From Pseudopithomyces maydicus (Eukaryota; Ascomycota; Dothideomycetes; Pleosporales; Didymosphaeriaceae), in NCBI GenBank assembly GCA_026873275.1, contig JANTUC010000005.1, positions 2,666,001 through 2,730,000 on the forward strand: a stretch of 64,000 nt of DNA, read 5' to 3'. The notes beneath the pieces are model-generated. The model was not told where the DNA came from. It worked only from the letters and a program-made list of their open reading frames with translations, and searched no databases. Made by a program: the position numbers and the translations under genes. Positions 21,228 to 33,629 of this stretch are shown piece by piece (the first letter of the stretch is position 1; every line of letters begins with the position of its first letter).

Positions 21228-22445
21228 CTACCCTCCTCCCGCCCGGGCGTTGGGCGGCATTCTCGGCCAGCAATCTGTATCGTAGGGGTGACGGTCTCCC
21301 AAAGCCTGAAACCAGCTCAGTTAAATTCCACGTCCGAATGTGCGACATACCTCGACAGCGGCGTGGATTTGCTTCACCCAGTTCTCCACTGTGATATCTG
21401 AGTCCCCTACCGCAATCTCAATATCGCGCCCGATCACAACAGTAACCTTGTACCCGTCCTGCCGCAACCGCTCCAAGGCCGGGAACAAGCAGCTGACAGC
21501 CGTCAAAAACCTGTGTTGCCTTGCTTCGACATCATTGCGGCTAGGCTGGCCATCTCTCTTTTGATTGATACCACGATCGACGTGTTGCGATTGAGCATAT
21601 GCAGACAGTATAGTTCAGAGTCCACATCTGTACCCTTCTTCGAAGTATCGATGGTCCCTTTGCTCCGTGACCGTGGCCGAGCTCTTTTGTAGTTGAACTC
21701 GCGGTAGTACAAGTCTGTCACGACTGTCCGCATCTTGTTCTTGATAGAATGTTGTGCAAAATCATCATTGATGAACGGGTAGATCAAATCAGACGACTTG
21801 AACTCAAACACAGACTGGCGCCACCATGCTTCGCGTATCTCACCTGGCAGCTCGGGGCCTACAAACCGCGGGTCGAAACAATGCACTCTATCGCGATCGC
21901 TCCACGACTCGATTGTCGATGCTGCTTCTTCCACCTGAGCACTGTCCCGGGCCCGGTTCCACCCCGTGATCATGTGATGAGCATCCTCCCATAGGGCTTC
22001 GAAAACCATCATTCGCAGTTCTCTGGGCAGTCGCTCCCGGATGGCGTCACACAACGTTCGACAGTGAGAAGCTGCGTAGTTTTCCCAGTAACTAGAGACC
22101 TCGCTCTTGAGCTTTTCCATGGCCTGGTTGTTCAGGTCCTCCTGCGCCTCCATCTGCCTGATCTGCGTGGCTACCTGCTGCTTTTGCTGCTGTATGACGT
22201 GCGGGGCGACCGAGTTTGTTTCCCAGTCGCCATAGTGTATACCGTTTGCGATGTCGACAAGCTCGAAGACTTTTGTGTTCAGCTCGTCGCCCTTGATCCG
22301 CAGCTTATAGATCTGCCTTTCGATGCTGTAATCGCTAAGTAGCGCTCGCGCTTCGGGTATAGTATACTAACCTGCGGATACGCTCAAATTCAAGAGATGG
22401 AGCAGGATTCGTAGGAGAACCCGAACTCTCTTTATTGAACGCCAT
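21228..22445 (-). CDS. Hypothetical protein of about 340 residues (frameshifted)
   Basis: Minus-strand exons 22445-22372, 22325-21351 and 21305-21228, with introns of 46 and 45 bases (GTTAGT and GTATGT donors). The start (MAFNKESSGSPTNP) is followed by a coiled segment (QQQKQQVATQIRQMEAQEDL) and a folded core. Within exon 2 the frame breaks at AAAA (T run 21559-21562 on plus). Before it reads LYCLHMLNRNTSIVVSIK; after it, one frame over, NDVEARQHRFLTAV and LFPALERLRQDGYKV, ending RMPPNARAGGG. One extra A joins the two halves without loss. No domain recognised; the opening LPRELRMMVFEALWE resembles the short helical motif at the start of many Dothideomycete orphan proteins. Confidence 0.65.
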
Positions 22446-22684
22446 GTCAAGATCTGCTAACCTAGCTGTGATTACCTATGATGCTGTGAGGTTGTATGTT
22501 GAGAGAGGTGGGCTGTGCTCTAGCTGACCCTCCGCCTCTTATCTCCGATGTAAATCCGCCCTTGCATCTGCAGCCCGTTCAACAATACATACGTGTGACT
22601 TCAATATTCCGACCCTGGAACCCAAGGCCTGCACGTACTTTCCCAGTTCCAGAAGACATGCTCTAGCGTACTCTCACAGACTCC

Positions 22685-24063
22685 CTAAATCCTCCCCATC
22701 TTCTTCACAAACCAACTCGTACCACCCAGAAACATCGTAATCCCACTCCACACCACCAAACTCCCATACCCCGTCCCAAACGCGCCCCCAGCCCTCCCTC
22801 TCCACGTATCCGCCTCAAGCAACAGCTCGCTCAACGGCCCGCTAGCCACAGACCCAATCCCCTTCCCCGCCGCAAGCAACGCAACCACCATCCCGCTGTC
22901 CACCCTACTCACCCCATTCTCATCCCTGCACCGCTCGCGGATCGCCATCGTGATCCCCGGCCACGTCGCAGAGTACCCTCCCGCAGACGCCCCGTACATG
23001 AGCGCAAATACGTACAGCGGCGCCAGCGACGTAGACAGCCCCCAGACCAGGAAGCACGCCAGCGTCGCCGCCACCGAGGGAATCACAATCGCCGTATTAA
23101 TGTCCACGCGGTCGACGAGTGCGCCCACGGCGATGTTGCCGACGACGGCAGCCGCGTTGACGAGCGAGAGCGTGAGGGAGGAGGCTTTGTTGGAGAGCCC
23201 GATGGCTTTGGCGTACGACGGGAGGTAGATGGATGGGATGAAGTATCCAAGGCTCTGCAATACATTCCCCAGCTGCAGCACGAGAAACGGCGTCGTCGTG
23301 CAAAAGCTCAGATCCACGCGTCGCCGAAAGCCACCCCCCGCCGCAGGGCGCTGCACCGGCAGCCTGCTCCGGAGGAAGAACACCGCAGGCAGTAACAAGA
23401 CAGCCGAGATGACCGCCCAAATCCTCAGCGCAGTGCGAAACCCATACTCCTCCAACAACCACGTCATCAACAACGGCACCACCATCCCACTCGTCCCCGT
23501 CCCCGCCCACATAATCCCAAACGCCAACCCCTTCCTCCTCACAAACCACTCATCCAAATACGCAACCGCAGGCAAATACAACAAGCTCCCCCCACCCCAT
23601 ACAACACCCCCTGCGTCAATACCAACTGCCACACCGCCGTCGCAAACGACGCCCCCACAATCCCCCCCAGCATCACCCCCAGCCCCACCCCGCTCACCAC
23701 GCGCACCCGCTGCGGGAAGACCCCAACGAACCCGATCACCGCCGGCGACGCAAAGTACATGATCCCCGTGGCCGTCGTGCCGATGGCAGCGAGGCCTTTG
23801 CCGTCGCGGGAGAAGGGCGCCGTCCGCGCGTAGTGGTCTTGGAAGATGCCGTACGAGTAGGGGAAGCCCCAGACGACGGCTTCCAGCACGAAGCATACGG
23901 CTAGGAAGAGCCATGCGCGGTGGCCGCCGTCGGCGGGGGAGGGCGGAGGCTTGGGGGCCGTGGGGCTCGAAGTCGGGGCTTGAGTCGAAGGGTTGGGGTT
24001 GGGGTTGAGGGGGAGTGGGCGGAGTTCGTGGGGTTCTAATTCTTCTGGGCGGGGTGGAGGCAT
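22685..24063 (-). CDS. MFS transporter, monocarboxylate-porter (MCT/Mch) type (frameshifted)
   Basis: Read on minus from the ATG at 24063. A Pro-rich cytoplasmic head is followed by the first helices (DGGHRAWLFLAVCFVLEAVV is the family entry motif, GFPYSYGIFQDHY next). At LTQGVLYGVGG the frame breaks in a run of six G (23587-23592 on plus). The other frame continues with LLYLPAVAYLDEWFVRRKGL, FGIMWAGTGTSGMVVP and the remaining helices to a stop at 22685. Adding one G restores a 12-helix carrier of about 460 residues. Family members move monocarboxylates or related small acids across the plasma membrane in proton symport; fungal copies are often of unknown substrate. No intron is seen. Confidence 0.85.
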
Positions 24064-25737
24064 TGGATTGGGGATGCGGTGTGCTTTTGTGTATGATTAT
24101 TCTTTTGCTGGGAGGTTGTGGAAGGGAAGGGAAGGGATGGGATGGGATAGGATGGGGGTGGAGTGGATGTAATATGAGAGTGACTCAGTGACGGATCGGC
24201 AGGATTGCAGTGTTGTGCTTGTTAGGTATGGTGACGGATGTAGTCGTGGGGTATGGCAGGGTAACCTGTATGGGACTAGTTGGGTGTGGTACACACGCCC
24301 TATGGATTGACACCTGTTGGTGGTGAGCCAAGGAGGACATCCTGCATATGAGCACGGCTTTGATTTGCCGTTAGAGGGATCTTCATACTGTTTCCCTTTT
24401 TGGGGTTTGTTTTGTGGGGTTTATAACTCATGTACGACTGCCCTGGTTGGAGATAAACGTAGTCCGCTTACACTAGAATGTACTGTATACATATGTACAT
24501 ACTTTTAGGACTAGATGTTTTTCAATGAGCCAGGGATAAATTATAAAGTAAAGTAAATTGGAATCAGTGCGTATATCATCGTTTTTACAAACTGCGGAAT
24601 CCACGTACGTAACGATGTATTGCCATTCGGGTGCAATTTTTGAGTCTGAATGGGGGGCATGCATGTATTTTCTGTATAAAACCCGTTCGCTTTCTCGCTT
24701 AGTTACTTGAGAGTCTCTAAGCCATATCACAACTTCTTTGGCTTGTTTATAAATGTATATGTATATCCATCTTTCATCCGTGCGACTTTTTTGTTGATTT
24801 TGGGAATATCGTCTTACATGGTGGAAAACACAGCGTCTGTGCATATACTGAACTCGCCGCATGAGGGCGAAGGGAGGTCAGTACCTAGGCATGCCGACCC
24901 CGACCTCCGCTCCTGCCCTACAAAGCTCCTTCGTAGCCTCACCAAACCGCTTTCGCCTATCTTTATGTTCTACGTGTTTTTTTTTCACGCCCTCTTATAT
25001 GCATACCCATTGAGATTCACGATCGATCCGCCATATATCTGTCACCGTCATGATCTCCCATAATCAATTACGACGACAAGAAAAAGCGTGTAGATGTCTA
25101 CATAGTAACTACGCACCTACTCAGGTACATACCTAGGTAGCTACGACTCTACCCATTCCTCACCTATCTATACCCTCCCCATCTCCCACGCATAAACCAA
25201 TAAACCCACCCAATACTCACCATCCCCCATCCTCCCTCATCCCCTAGCGCACCGCCAGCACGATACAACGTCACGCCCGCGCAACTAGGCCAAATCTCGG
25301 TCACACTAGTCCTTTCCGGGTATAACCCTAATCTTTACTCGGTTATGACACCGCTTTCGGAATAGGCGTCGAATAGGTATTATTGGAAAGTAGGGGGATC
25401 TGCACCGCGGTGTGTGGGTAGCAGGGACGTTTGCGTGGAAGAGTTGTACTCGGGGCTGTGCTGGTGAGGCCATGTGTGGGTTTTGTACGTGTGTACGGAG
25501 AGGTGGTTGGTTGGGGCGAGTCAGTGAGGGTCGGGCCGGTCGGTTGGTCGGCGGGTGGGAAGGGGACGGGATGGTGGATATATTTATATGGGGATGGATG
25601 GATATATATATAGAGGGAGATCTTTCGCAACTACTGATTATCTATCTATCTATCTAATCACTCCATCCTCAACTCACACTCACCCACCCTACACACTCAC
25701 CACCTCCCTCACCATTCCAACACCAACAACACACAAA
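24064..25737. other. Intergenic region, 1.7 kb
   Basis: No gene supported; frames on both strands are short or compositionally biased. It contains simple sequence (TCTA repeats near 25640) and a TATA-rich tract just before the next gene. TACCTAGGTA-like palindromes occur near 25120-25140. Confidence 0.45.
25603..25612 (+). promoter_or_regulatory. TATA tract of the secreted-protein gene
   Basis: TATATATATA about 125 bases before the ATG at 25738, followed by a CA-rich leader typical of highly expressed fungal secreted-protein genes. Confidence 0.45.
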
Positions 25738-26306
25738 ATGCAGCTCCTAACCCTCACCACCCTCCTCACCACGGCTCTCGCCACCCCTCTCCTCCCCCGC
25801 GGCGTTACCACCGAAGCCGTGACCGCCGACGCCGGCAACATCGTGCGCATCTCGAGCGCCAACGACGAGCCCGCCTCCATCTCCTTCACGCTGAGCTCCG
25901 CCACCACCGGCACAAGCACATACTGCACGACGGGCGCGGGGGCCAACCCGCAGATCAACGGCCCGCTGTACGAGTGCGAGGACAAGGCGTATACGTTCCG
26001 CTACGTGGAGCATGTGGCGTATCCCAGGTACAAGGTTGCGGTTTACCACCAGTTGGGGCAGTTGTGAGTTTTCTCCCTCTCCCTCTCCCTCTCTTTCGTT
26101 TTATTTCGTTTTCTCTTCTTTTATTTGGAGAACTTTGAGGGTTGATCATCTTGGGTATGTGCTGACGATGAGATAGCTCGGGAGTCCAGGGTAACTTGAC
26201 GATTGGCTGCAATGGGCCGTTGCCTATTTCGTGCTCGCAGGTGGGCACGGCGACGACGACGTTGTGCTCTGATTTGACGGTTTGCGGGGAGGGGGCGGAT
26301 AACTAA
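25738..26306 (+). CDS. Small secreted protein, possibly Alt a 1-like (AA1-like)
   Basis: Exons 25738-26063 and 26177-26306 with a 113-base intron (GTGAGT donor, GCTGAC branch, TAG acceptor) give 151 residues. Residues 1-16 are a signal peptide (MQLLTLTTLLTTALAT), followed by LLPRG, a possible pro-peptide cut. The mature chain holds six Cys and strand-like segments (SISFTLSSATTGTSTYC, YTFRYVEHV, then NLTIGC and a Cys-rich end). Size, one intron and the Cys-flanked strands recall the AA1-like beta-barrel family of Dothideomycete secreted proteins (Alt a 1, an allergen/effector group), but I cannot align it with confidence. One N-glycosylation site (NLT). Role probably extracellular; function not shown. 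Confidence 0.7.
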
Positions 26307-28236
26307 GAGAGGTTGGGGAGTTGAGAATGAGTGTAATGAATGGTTGAAATGTTAGTATTTAATGGATAATATGGTATGGAATAAAACTTCAAAATTGGAG
26401 CTTGCTCTGCGAGCTGTGATGTGTTAATTTGGCCCAAGAAGAGGAAGTGAACGTTGAGTTTTTGGATTTGGGAGCTGGAGTGTTGGTGTTTTGGCGATGG
26501 TTGAATATGATGTCGTGTTCGACGGTGAAAAGCGATATCACTATTCAGTGGAAATGTTTGTTTGTTTCGCAAAACTTTTCCGGGGAATCTGATAATATCG
26601 TGAGGATTTCGGTTGATCAACTGCAGCATTTGGAGGTTTCGCTTGAGGTTAGTTTCGCAGCATTACGCGCTAGTTTCGCGCACTTTGTGTAGCTCATGCA
26701 GAACACACGAAATACGATAAAAAAACAGAAAAAGAACGTCTGGTCGTCTAACAAACCGAATGATTTAGTTGCTGATATTTGGAGGTAAGCAATCGTGTGT
26801 TGAGAGGTTGCACAGCTTCTATGGATACCGAATCAAGTTAGCGTCCCGATCCTGTGTTGGAAGGTGAATGATGCTGTAATATACGCAGGCAGAACGACAA
26901 ACGGCCTTTAGTTGTATCATCCAGCAAGGCTGTATTTCCATGAGTGGCTCCTGGTTTCTTCTGAACCCAACTACGTGTGTCGTCAAAGTGGTATAGAAAA
27001 CTTGGACACTACAAAATTCCAAGATTTATGACAGCCAGCGCGTCGTGAAGAAGCTATGAGCAGCCGGAAAGATTCCCTAAGCAAACTGGCGCACCAAATG
27101 AGCACCTTTGACCATTAAAGCAAGTAGGTGGAAAAATCGGCACCACCCCTGTCCGATCGGCTCTTCACAGGCTCCGAGGTTAAGGCTGCTATGACACACA
27201 TCTTGACGAGATATGGAAGCAATACGTAAACGATCAGAGAGATAGGCCCGTGGATGTGGATGCTGACATGCATGCAATTTCCAGGTATGGACGCATGGCG
27301 AACGCGGAGGAGACGGCAGGCACGGAGGATAGGCTGGGGAAGGCGCTAGGGGCGAACGGAGGAACCTGGGGAACACCATTATCTACGTATCGAAACATGG
27401 AATTACTTGGTACGTAGAGGATAGATAGATAGCTGACGTCGTGCCTGTGGAACTGGGACGCCTGGACAACGGGCTGGCCTAGCATCTTCAGTGGGGTCGA
27501 TCGCATCGATCGAAATGGCTGCCAAGACGTCGTGCTCGAGACTACCAGGGCGGTGGGGGGCTGCTGGCTCGGGTCATGCAGGGCATACCAAACAACTGTA
27601 TCTGTAGGTAGGGTAGGCATGATTGCGGAAGGGAATGGAAGAAACAACGGTGGTGTGCGGCGCGGCGGGCGAAACTGGAATTAAAGTCTGGAACACGCAG
27701 GGCCGGTGGACGAGGCAGGCGGCGACCCTGGGCCGCCGATGGCCGCGTAAGATGTAGGCTCTGTGGACGGGGCGCTAGGATCGCGGAAAAGCCAGGCTGG
27801 GCTCAGGGCTGGGATGCAAAACGTGCGCCAACGTCTGGATGCGTGGAGTGGTGAATTCAATTGAGGCTGCTTCGGGTTAGCACGTAAGATGTCGCCATTC
27901 CTTTATCACGGTGTAGTGGTTTCGCCCGGCGGCGGGGCATCAATCCACCCTCGAAGAAGACTAGAACCCGACCTTCACCACCACCATGACCCTAGCCAAA
28001 TTATTAATATGTCGATGCGACTGCCGTCCCACTCCTACCAGTGTCCGTCCAACTTGACTCCCTCTGCCCGTGGTACTGGTGCCGCGCTGAGTTCCAACCG
28101 CATCTCCCGACTCTCTCCGACGTAACAGCTACCCCGGTTCGGCAGCTGGACGGTAGCAGCAGCAAAGACCACCGTAGTCTAATTTCCTCCCTGGGCGGCC
28201 GCATTTGCTTTTGGATCTCTTTTGTTCGTTGCCGCC
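26307..28236. other. Intergenic region, 1.9 kb
   Basis: No gene I can support. A 137-codon minus frame at 27234-27647 and an 87-codon plus frame at 26429 lack start context, domain signals and introns. A GATA microsatellite lies near 27420. The last 350 bases are the promoter of the SIS gene. Confidence 0.45.
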
Positions 28237-29147
28237 ATGTTCGTCCACGATACCCCCGCGGTGGAGCTCGCCCTCGAGCTGCTGCCACAAGAAAAAGACC
28301 TGCCCGCCATGCAGCGACGACGCGCCGGGTCCGAAGCCCTTACCCCGCCCATCACCGTCGACGACCCTGAGGGCGCAGGCCTGCTGTCGCGCGCCGTCCA
28401 CGTCCTGTCCACGGCGGCGACGGCCCTCTCGCAGGTCACCATCCTCTACCAGTCGGACCACATCGCACGCGAGGGCCTGCTGCAGGCGGTCGAGTGCATC
28501 CGGCGGGTCAACGACGCGGGCGGCAAGCTGCTCATCTGCGGGGTGGGCAAGAGCGGGCTCGTGGGCATGAAGACGGTGGCCAGCATGAAGAGCCTGGGCC
28601 TCGCATGCGGCTTCCTGCACCCCACTGAGGCTCTGCACGGCGATCTGGGAGACATCCGACCGGTACGGACACACTAAACTCCCATTCGCTGTCCCCCACC
28701 AAGCTAACTAGGAGCCGCCAGCATGACGCCATCATGTTCATCTCCTTCTCCGGCAAGACCGCTGAGCTCATGGCCGTCCTCGACCACGTCCCCGCCCGCG
28801 TGCCCGTCCTCGCCATCACCTCGCAGACCCGCCCCGCCGACTGCCTCCTGCTGCGCGGCCGCCCGGACGCCATCCTGCTGCCCGCGCCCATCCACGAGCA
28901 GGAGGAGGTCTCCTTCGGCGTGTGCGCCCCGACGACCTCGACGACCGTCGCCATCGCCGTCGGCGACATGCTGATGCTGACCCTCGCCGAGGCCATGCAC
29001 GCAGACGCCACAAAGCAGGTCTTCAAGAAGAACCACCCCGGCGGCGCGATTGGCGAGACGGCGAAGCGGAAGGCCGCCTCGCAGCAGGTGGACGACGCGG
29101 AGACCCCGTGTACGAAGAAGCACGCCGGACTCATGTCGCCTGCTTGA
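28237..29147 (+). CDS. SIS-domain sugar-phosphate isomerase, KdsD/KpsF/GutQ-like
   Basis: Exons 28237-28662 and 28722-29147 (59-base intron, CTAAC branch, CAG acceptor) give 283 residues. The ATG at 28237 sits in a good context (GCCGCCATG). The SIS domain carries LLICGVGKSGLVGMK, then FLHPTEALHGDLGDIRPHDA and MFISFSGKTAEL, which match the arabinose-5-phosphate isomerase group closely. In bacteria that enzyme converts ribulose-5-phosphate to arabinose-5-phosphate for KDO synthesis. Fungi lack KDO, so the fungal substrate is open. The CBS pair found after SIS in many bacterial members is missing; the C-terminus ends soon after KNHPGGAIGE. A cytosolic location is likely as no targeting signal is seen. 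Confidence 0.88.
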
Positions 29148-30317
29148 GTGCGAGACCTCTGCATGAGGCTACGACTATACATATACATACATATGGGACA
29201 CACCCCGACGGACGTAAGTCACGATAACGGGGTTGGGCGCTGGGCTGGGCTGGGCTGGGTTGGGTTGGGCATGGCATATAGAGGCGTTAAGGATGGGGCA
29301 TCAAGTCAGGACGAACGTGGGTTCTGTGAGTCGGAAAGCAGACCGACGGGATAGTCGAGACAAAAGTTCTCCTGCTCTGATGATTGGTCGGCTGATTGAC
29401 TGATGCATGGGGTCTGAGATCTCTACCAGAGACCCAGCTTTTCCTTTTTCCTTTTTCATTTTCTTACTTATCTAACAATACCCTCGCTTGATACAAGCGC
29501 TTATTTTCTTCTCCTCTCCGTCTCTCTTCGACCTCCCAATTCTGCTGTTCCGAATAAAAGCTCGTCCCGTGATGTCACACTCGGGTCCACGGGTCCACCG
29601 GGATACACTAACCCATCAGTACCCGCAGCTCGATTACAAAAAAACTGCCCTAGGCTCACACCGCTTTGGTCGCCTTCTATGGATGGTTTGTTCTTTCCGT
29701 CTGCAACATTGCACTTTCCCCGCTCAGTGTAACATGGAGTCGTTCGTTGGGCGTTCTTTCCACTTACCTGTACTGGCAATCTTATCGGTACAAAATGTTT
29801 GTCACTCTGCTGTTTCACATCGACGTACTGTGTAGCTCGAATTCGTGCCTGGTGCGAGGCCGGGAAGGGCGATTACAAGTGTGACGGGCAGCATGGGTGA
29901 CGCGGAAGGGATCGGGAAGGGAGCGCTTGGGTCTGAGGTATATATATGGGGCGGAAGGTATGTTTGGAAGGAGGGTTGTGCGTGCCCAGGTGGTTGTGCG
30001 AGCACGTGTAATTATGTAGGATGTTGGCTGGGAGAGGGAGGGGTTTAGATTGGAGGCGGTGAGTGGGAGTGAGTGCTGTGTTGGGGGATCTTTGGTTGTA
30101 TGGTGGTATATTATAGTGGTAGTTGTGCTTAGGGTCTTTGGAAGGGGGTTTGTCCACTTTTTATCGTGGCCGGGACAGATTTTCTTTATTGGCATTCCTA
30201 TATTCAACACTTCATTTATATACTTTCTCTATGATGGATACAATTGCTGTAGTTGGACCTAAATGAAGCGTATACAGGATGCATACAAATTTTTGTTTGC
30301 TACGTTGAACCCTCGAT
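29148..30317. other. Intergenic region
   Basis: No gene. A short GGGCT/GGGTT-rich tract at 29232-29270 is simple sequence. The region lies between two convergent genes and so should hold both terminators. Confidence 0.45.
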
Positions 30318-31982
30318 CTAGACTTTCTCACTATGCTCCGCAGCCATCTCATGTTTAATCTCCATATCCATATGCTGTCTTTGTTCATCCGTTGCATCTG
30401 TCAAATGTACCACCACCGGCTCACCAAATAATTCCGCGAGTTCTTCCAAACTCTTTCCCTTGGTCTCCGGGTAGAAGAAGTACACGACTACGATCGAGAT
30501 GACAGTTAGGCATGCAAAAATCACAAAGTACTTGTATCCAATAGATGCAATGGCAGTGGCCCCGGGTGTGACGAACGTGATGCAGGCAACGAAGTAAGTT
30601 GTTGTGGCGAGCGCTACACCATGGGGTCGGATGTTTGTAGGGAGGATCTCGGCGCTGTAGATGAAGGAGGCGGCGTCGATGAAGAGACCGTAGAAGAAGA
30701 CGAACCTAATTATCAAAATTAAAGAGTTGAAAAGATATTAAGAATCTGAGCATCTTACATCATGATCGCTACGATGGCCACCTTTTGACCTGCAATGTTC
30801 GGAGTGCTGCTTTCGACGAAAGCACCAACCATAGCGGCTTCGATAGCGACACAAATCATACAACCAATGAAACCGGTCAGGAGAGCCTATGCCATTTGTC
30901 AGAGATGAATAAGAAAAATGTTGGAATAGTACTTACGAAGCGCCGACCCGTCTTATCGATGGTCAGCAAAGAAAACAGATTTCCCACCGCCCCAATCAGC
31001 GTGTATATACAATACATTAAAAGTGGCATATAGCCCGTCAACCCCAAGTTATCATATATGATAACCGAGTAATAATTGATCACCAACCCACCCGTCGCAT
31101 TCGCCGCATACTGTATAAAACACGACAAAAACGCCCTCTTCCTATACGACGGCGTCCTAAAAATTGCCATATATCCACTCGCATGCCTCGCCTCAAACTC
31201 AATCTGCCTCTTCATCTGATAGAACTCCTCTCTAGCCGCTACCTCCTCCGCATCCCCCGGATCCCCATGCAACTTCCGCAGCACCTCCCAAGCCTCATCG
31301 TTCCTTCCCTTTACAATGAACCACCGCGGCGACTCCGGAATCCAGAAACACCCCACTAAAAGGATGATCGGCGGCACACACGTAAACGCCAACGGGCCCC
31401 TCCACCCAAACGTCAGATTACTAGAAAAGAAACACCCAAATCCCACCCACGCCGAGCAATTATACCCGCCCACGAGGAAAAACCCATGGAGTCCCGTCAA
31501 CATCCCCCGCTTCGCCGGCGTCGACGCCTCAGAGAGGTAGATAGGGACCAGCGTCGCGAGCGCACCCAGCCCGCCTCCCTGCAAGATTCGCACAGTGATT
31601 AGCATCGCGACGTGCACACTCCCTGCGGTGAGGGCACCACCGACGATGGAGATCAGGGATGCGATGAGGAGAGCGGGTTTGCGACCGAGGCGGTTTGCGA
31701 GCGGGCCGCCGAGGAGGGCGCCTAGGCAGGCGCCGAGGAAGAAGAGGGCGTTGACGGCGCCGAGGATGGAGTTGGTGTAGGAGGCGCGGGGGCCGGTTTG
31801 CGGGAGGGAGAAGTATTGGTAGAAGCCGGGCTGGCCGATGCTGGTGGCGAAGGAGGCGAAGCCTGGGTAAGGTTAGGGAGATGGGATGGGGAGGACGGGT
31901 GGTACGTACCGAAGCCGTAGGTGAAGCTTCCTACTGCGACGATGAGGCCGACGGCGATGTTGTAGTTACTGGTGTGCGTCAT
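30318..31982 (-). CDS. MFS sugar transporter (hexose/lactose-permease type)
   Basis: Minus-strand exons 31982-31910, 31862-30937, 30886-30759 and 30705-30318 give 504 residues with all phases matching. Twelve membrane helices are expected. Family signatures present are GPLANRLGRKPALL after helix 2, RILQGGGLGALATLVPIYLSE in helix 4-5, PESPRWFIVKGR before the central loop, DKTGRRF after helix 8, and PETKGKSLEELAELF after helix 12. These place it in the sugar porter family of MFS plasma-membrane symporters. It resembles quinate, lactose and maltose permeases as well as hexose carriers, so the sugar is not fixed. No partner gene nearby indicates a catabolic cluster. Confidence 0.93.
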
Positions 31983-33629
31983 GATTTCTTTTGTTGTGTT
32001 ATCGAGACTTTGAAAGATATGTTGACAGGAAGAATTGGGAAGTATTGTGATTTGGCTTTAGTGAGTTGATATTTAGACCTCCAGGCCATTCCTAACTACA
32101 CAAGTACCCGGGTAGCTGCTCACCACAATCAATTCGATAGATGTGGGGCATTGTAGAGACAACTGTGATTCCTATAAGAGATATGTAATTATGAAGTCGC
32201 AAGCCGTTGATTACCATACCCTATTGAGAGCGCCACGCGGGAGATGATACCCGAAATGCGGAGAAGTGGACTGCCACCAGTGCCAGCAGGCATGGAAAAA
32301 CCGGGGAAACGGAGACTATCATCCTTAAACCACAATAGCAGGATCTAAGTTCAGATATGGCGATGGATTAAAAGCTTGAACCAGTTCCAGTGCGGTGGTT
32401 TGAGTTCATGGATGGCAAGACAACGCTAGCCTGAAGTGGTGCCTGATCTCCATTTTAGAATCCGAAATTTACTATGGCCGTTGGCAAAACGTAACTATAT
32501 CTTAATAAGAAAACAGAAAAGAACTCTTTAGTATCCTATTCTTGTAAAGCATCAAGCAAACGTTGACCGTCAGGTTATAAAAGTGCAAAATTGAAGCGAG
32601 TGCGACAGGACAATCAGACGCTGATGTAACTTAGGCTAACGGGAACACGATACAAAGCTCAATGAAGACACAACCTAGAAATACCTTCCTCGAGCCTGAA
32701 TTAACGTCAAACTAGGCTTATAGTCGAACGCGCACTTGATTAGTGACCATGGCACCTGAAATCCTGAAGTCGGGAAGTTTTCCATCACGTGGTGTGTCTC
32801 AAACCTTGGAATGTAATAATGGTCTAGAGATCGTATATCAAGCCCATGAACTACACTGATTCAGCTTCCCAAATGTTCTAACAAGCATTAGAAATTTGTC
32901 TAAGTAATTTGCTGTCCATTTGATCTGACTTCTATGATGCTTCAGAAATCCTGATTATCTATGCTTGAAAAATAGTCTTCCTAGAAATCAATCGCTCATT
33001 AGTGTCGTTCACACACTCTCTTGTTGTGACACCGAATTCTTTCGAAGTATTTTCTCGATTTACAAAATAATTAGTCCTCAGCTTTCTATTACATGAATGC
33101 CAATGGAGAGATTCCCTCAAGACAGTTATCTCACCATATTATTCTAGTCACGAGCAAACGGAAGAAACATTTAATGGTTCGATGTATTACTCACTTCTAA
33201 GTCACGCCAAACACACCAAACAACAAAGACCCACGGATACCCAAGTTTGGACGGGGAAAACGAACCGAAAAAGTTATTTGCTATCCCATAATGGTATAGA
33301 CTACTCTTGGATGTTACCCGCTTGCTCAAAGATTTCCGAAACAGCAATCTATCCAGCCCTAGACCAGCATTTTTGGTCTTCAGCCACTGCTAAACGAGTC
33401 TTTCATTGTTGTGCAAAAGTTTGGTGATATGTTTCTCGAAGGGTAATATAAAAGATTGCAGCCGAAAATACTCACTGCTTTATCAATCTTTATGCTATTA
33501 AGTCTAGCAGTTTCTTCGATACTTGCGATCCTTGCATCTCTCCAGTCAATCTTAGCGCACAAGTTCATCAATATACTAGACCACATCTAGTCTACACACG
33601 AAAGAAATCTCTTACATCTTAAAACAAAC
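31983..33629. other. Intergenic region, 1.6 kb
   Basis: AT-rich, no gene supported. Short frames (for example plus 33182-33427) have no protein-like features. It lies between divergent genes and contains both promoters. Confidence 0.45.

Noticed and set aside
27234..27647. 137-codon minus frame in the 26-28 kb gap
   Set aside because: Ser/Pro-rich without signal peptide or domain; kept only as part of the gap note.
29232..29270. GGGTT/GGGCT tract as telomere repeat
   Set aside because: Too short and irregular, units differ from fungal TTAGGG; simple sequence.
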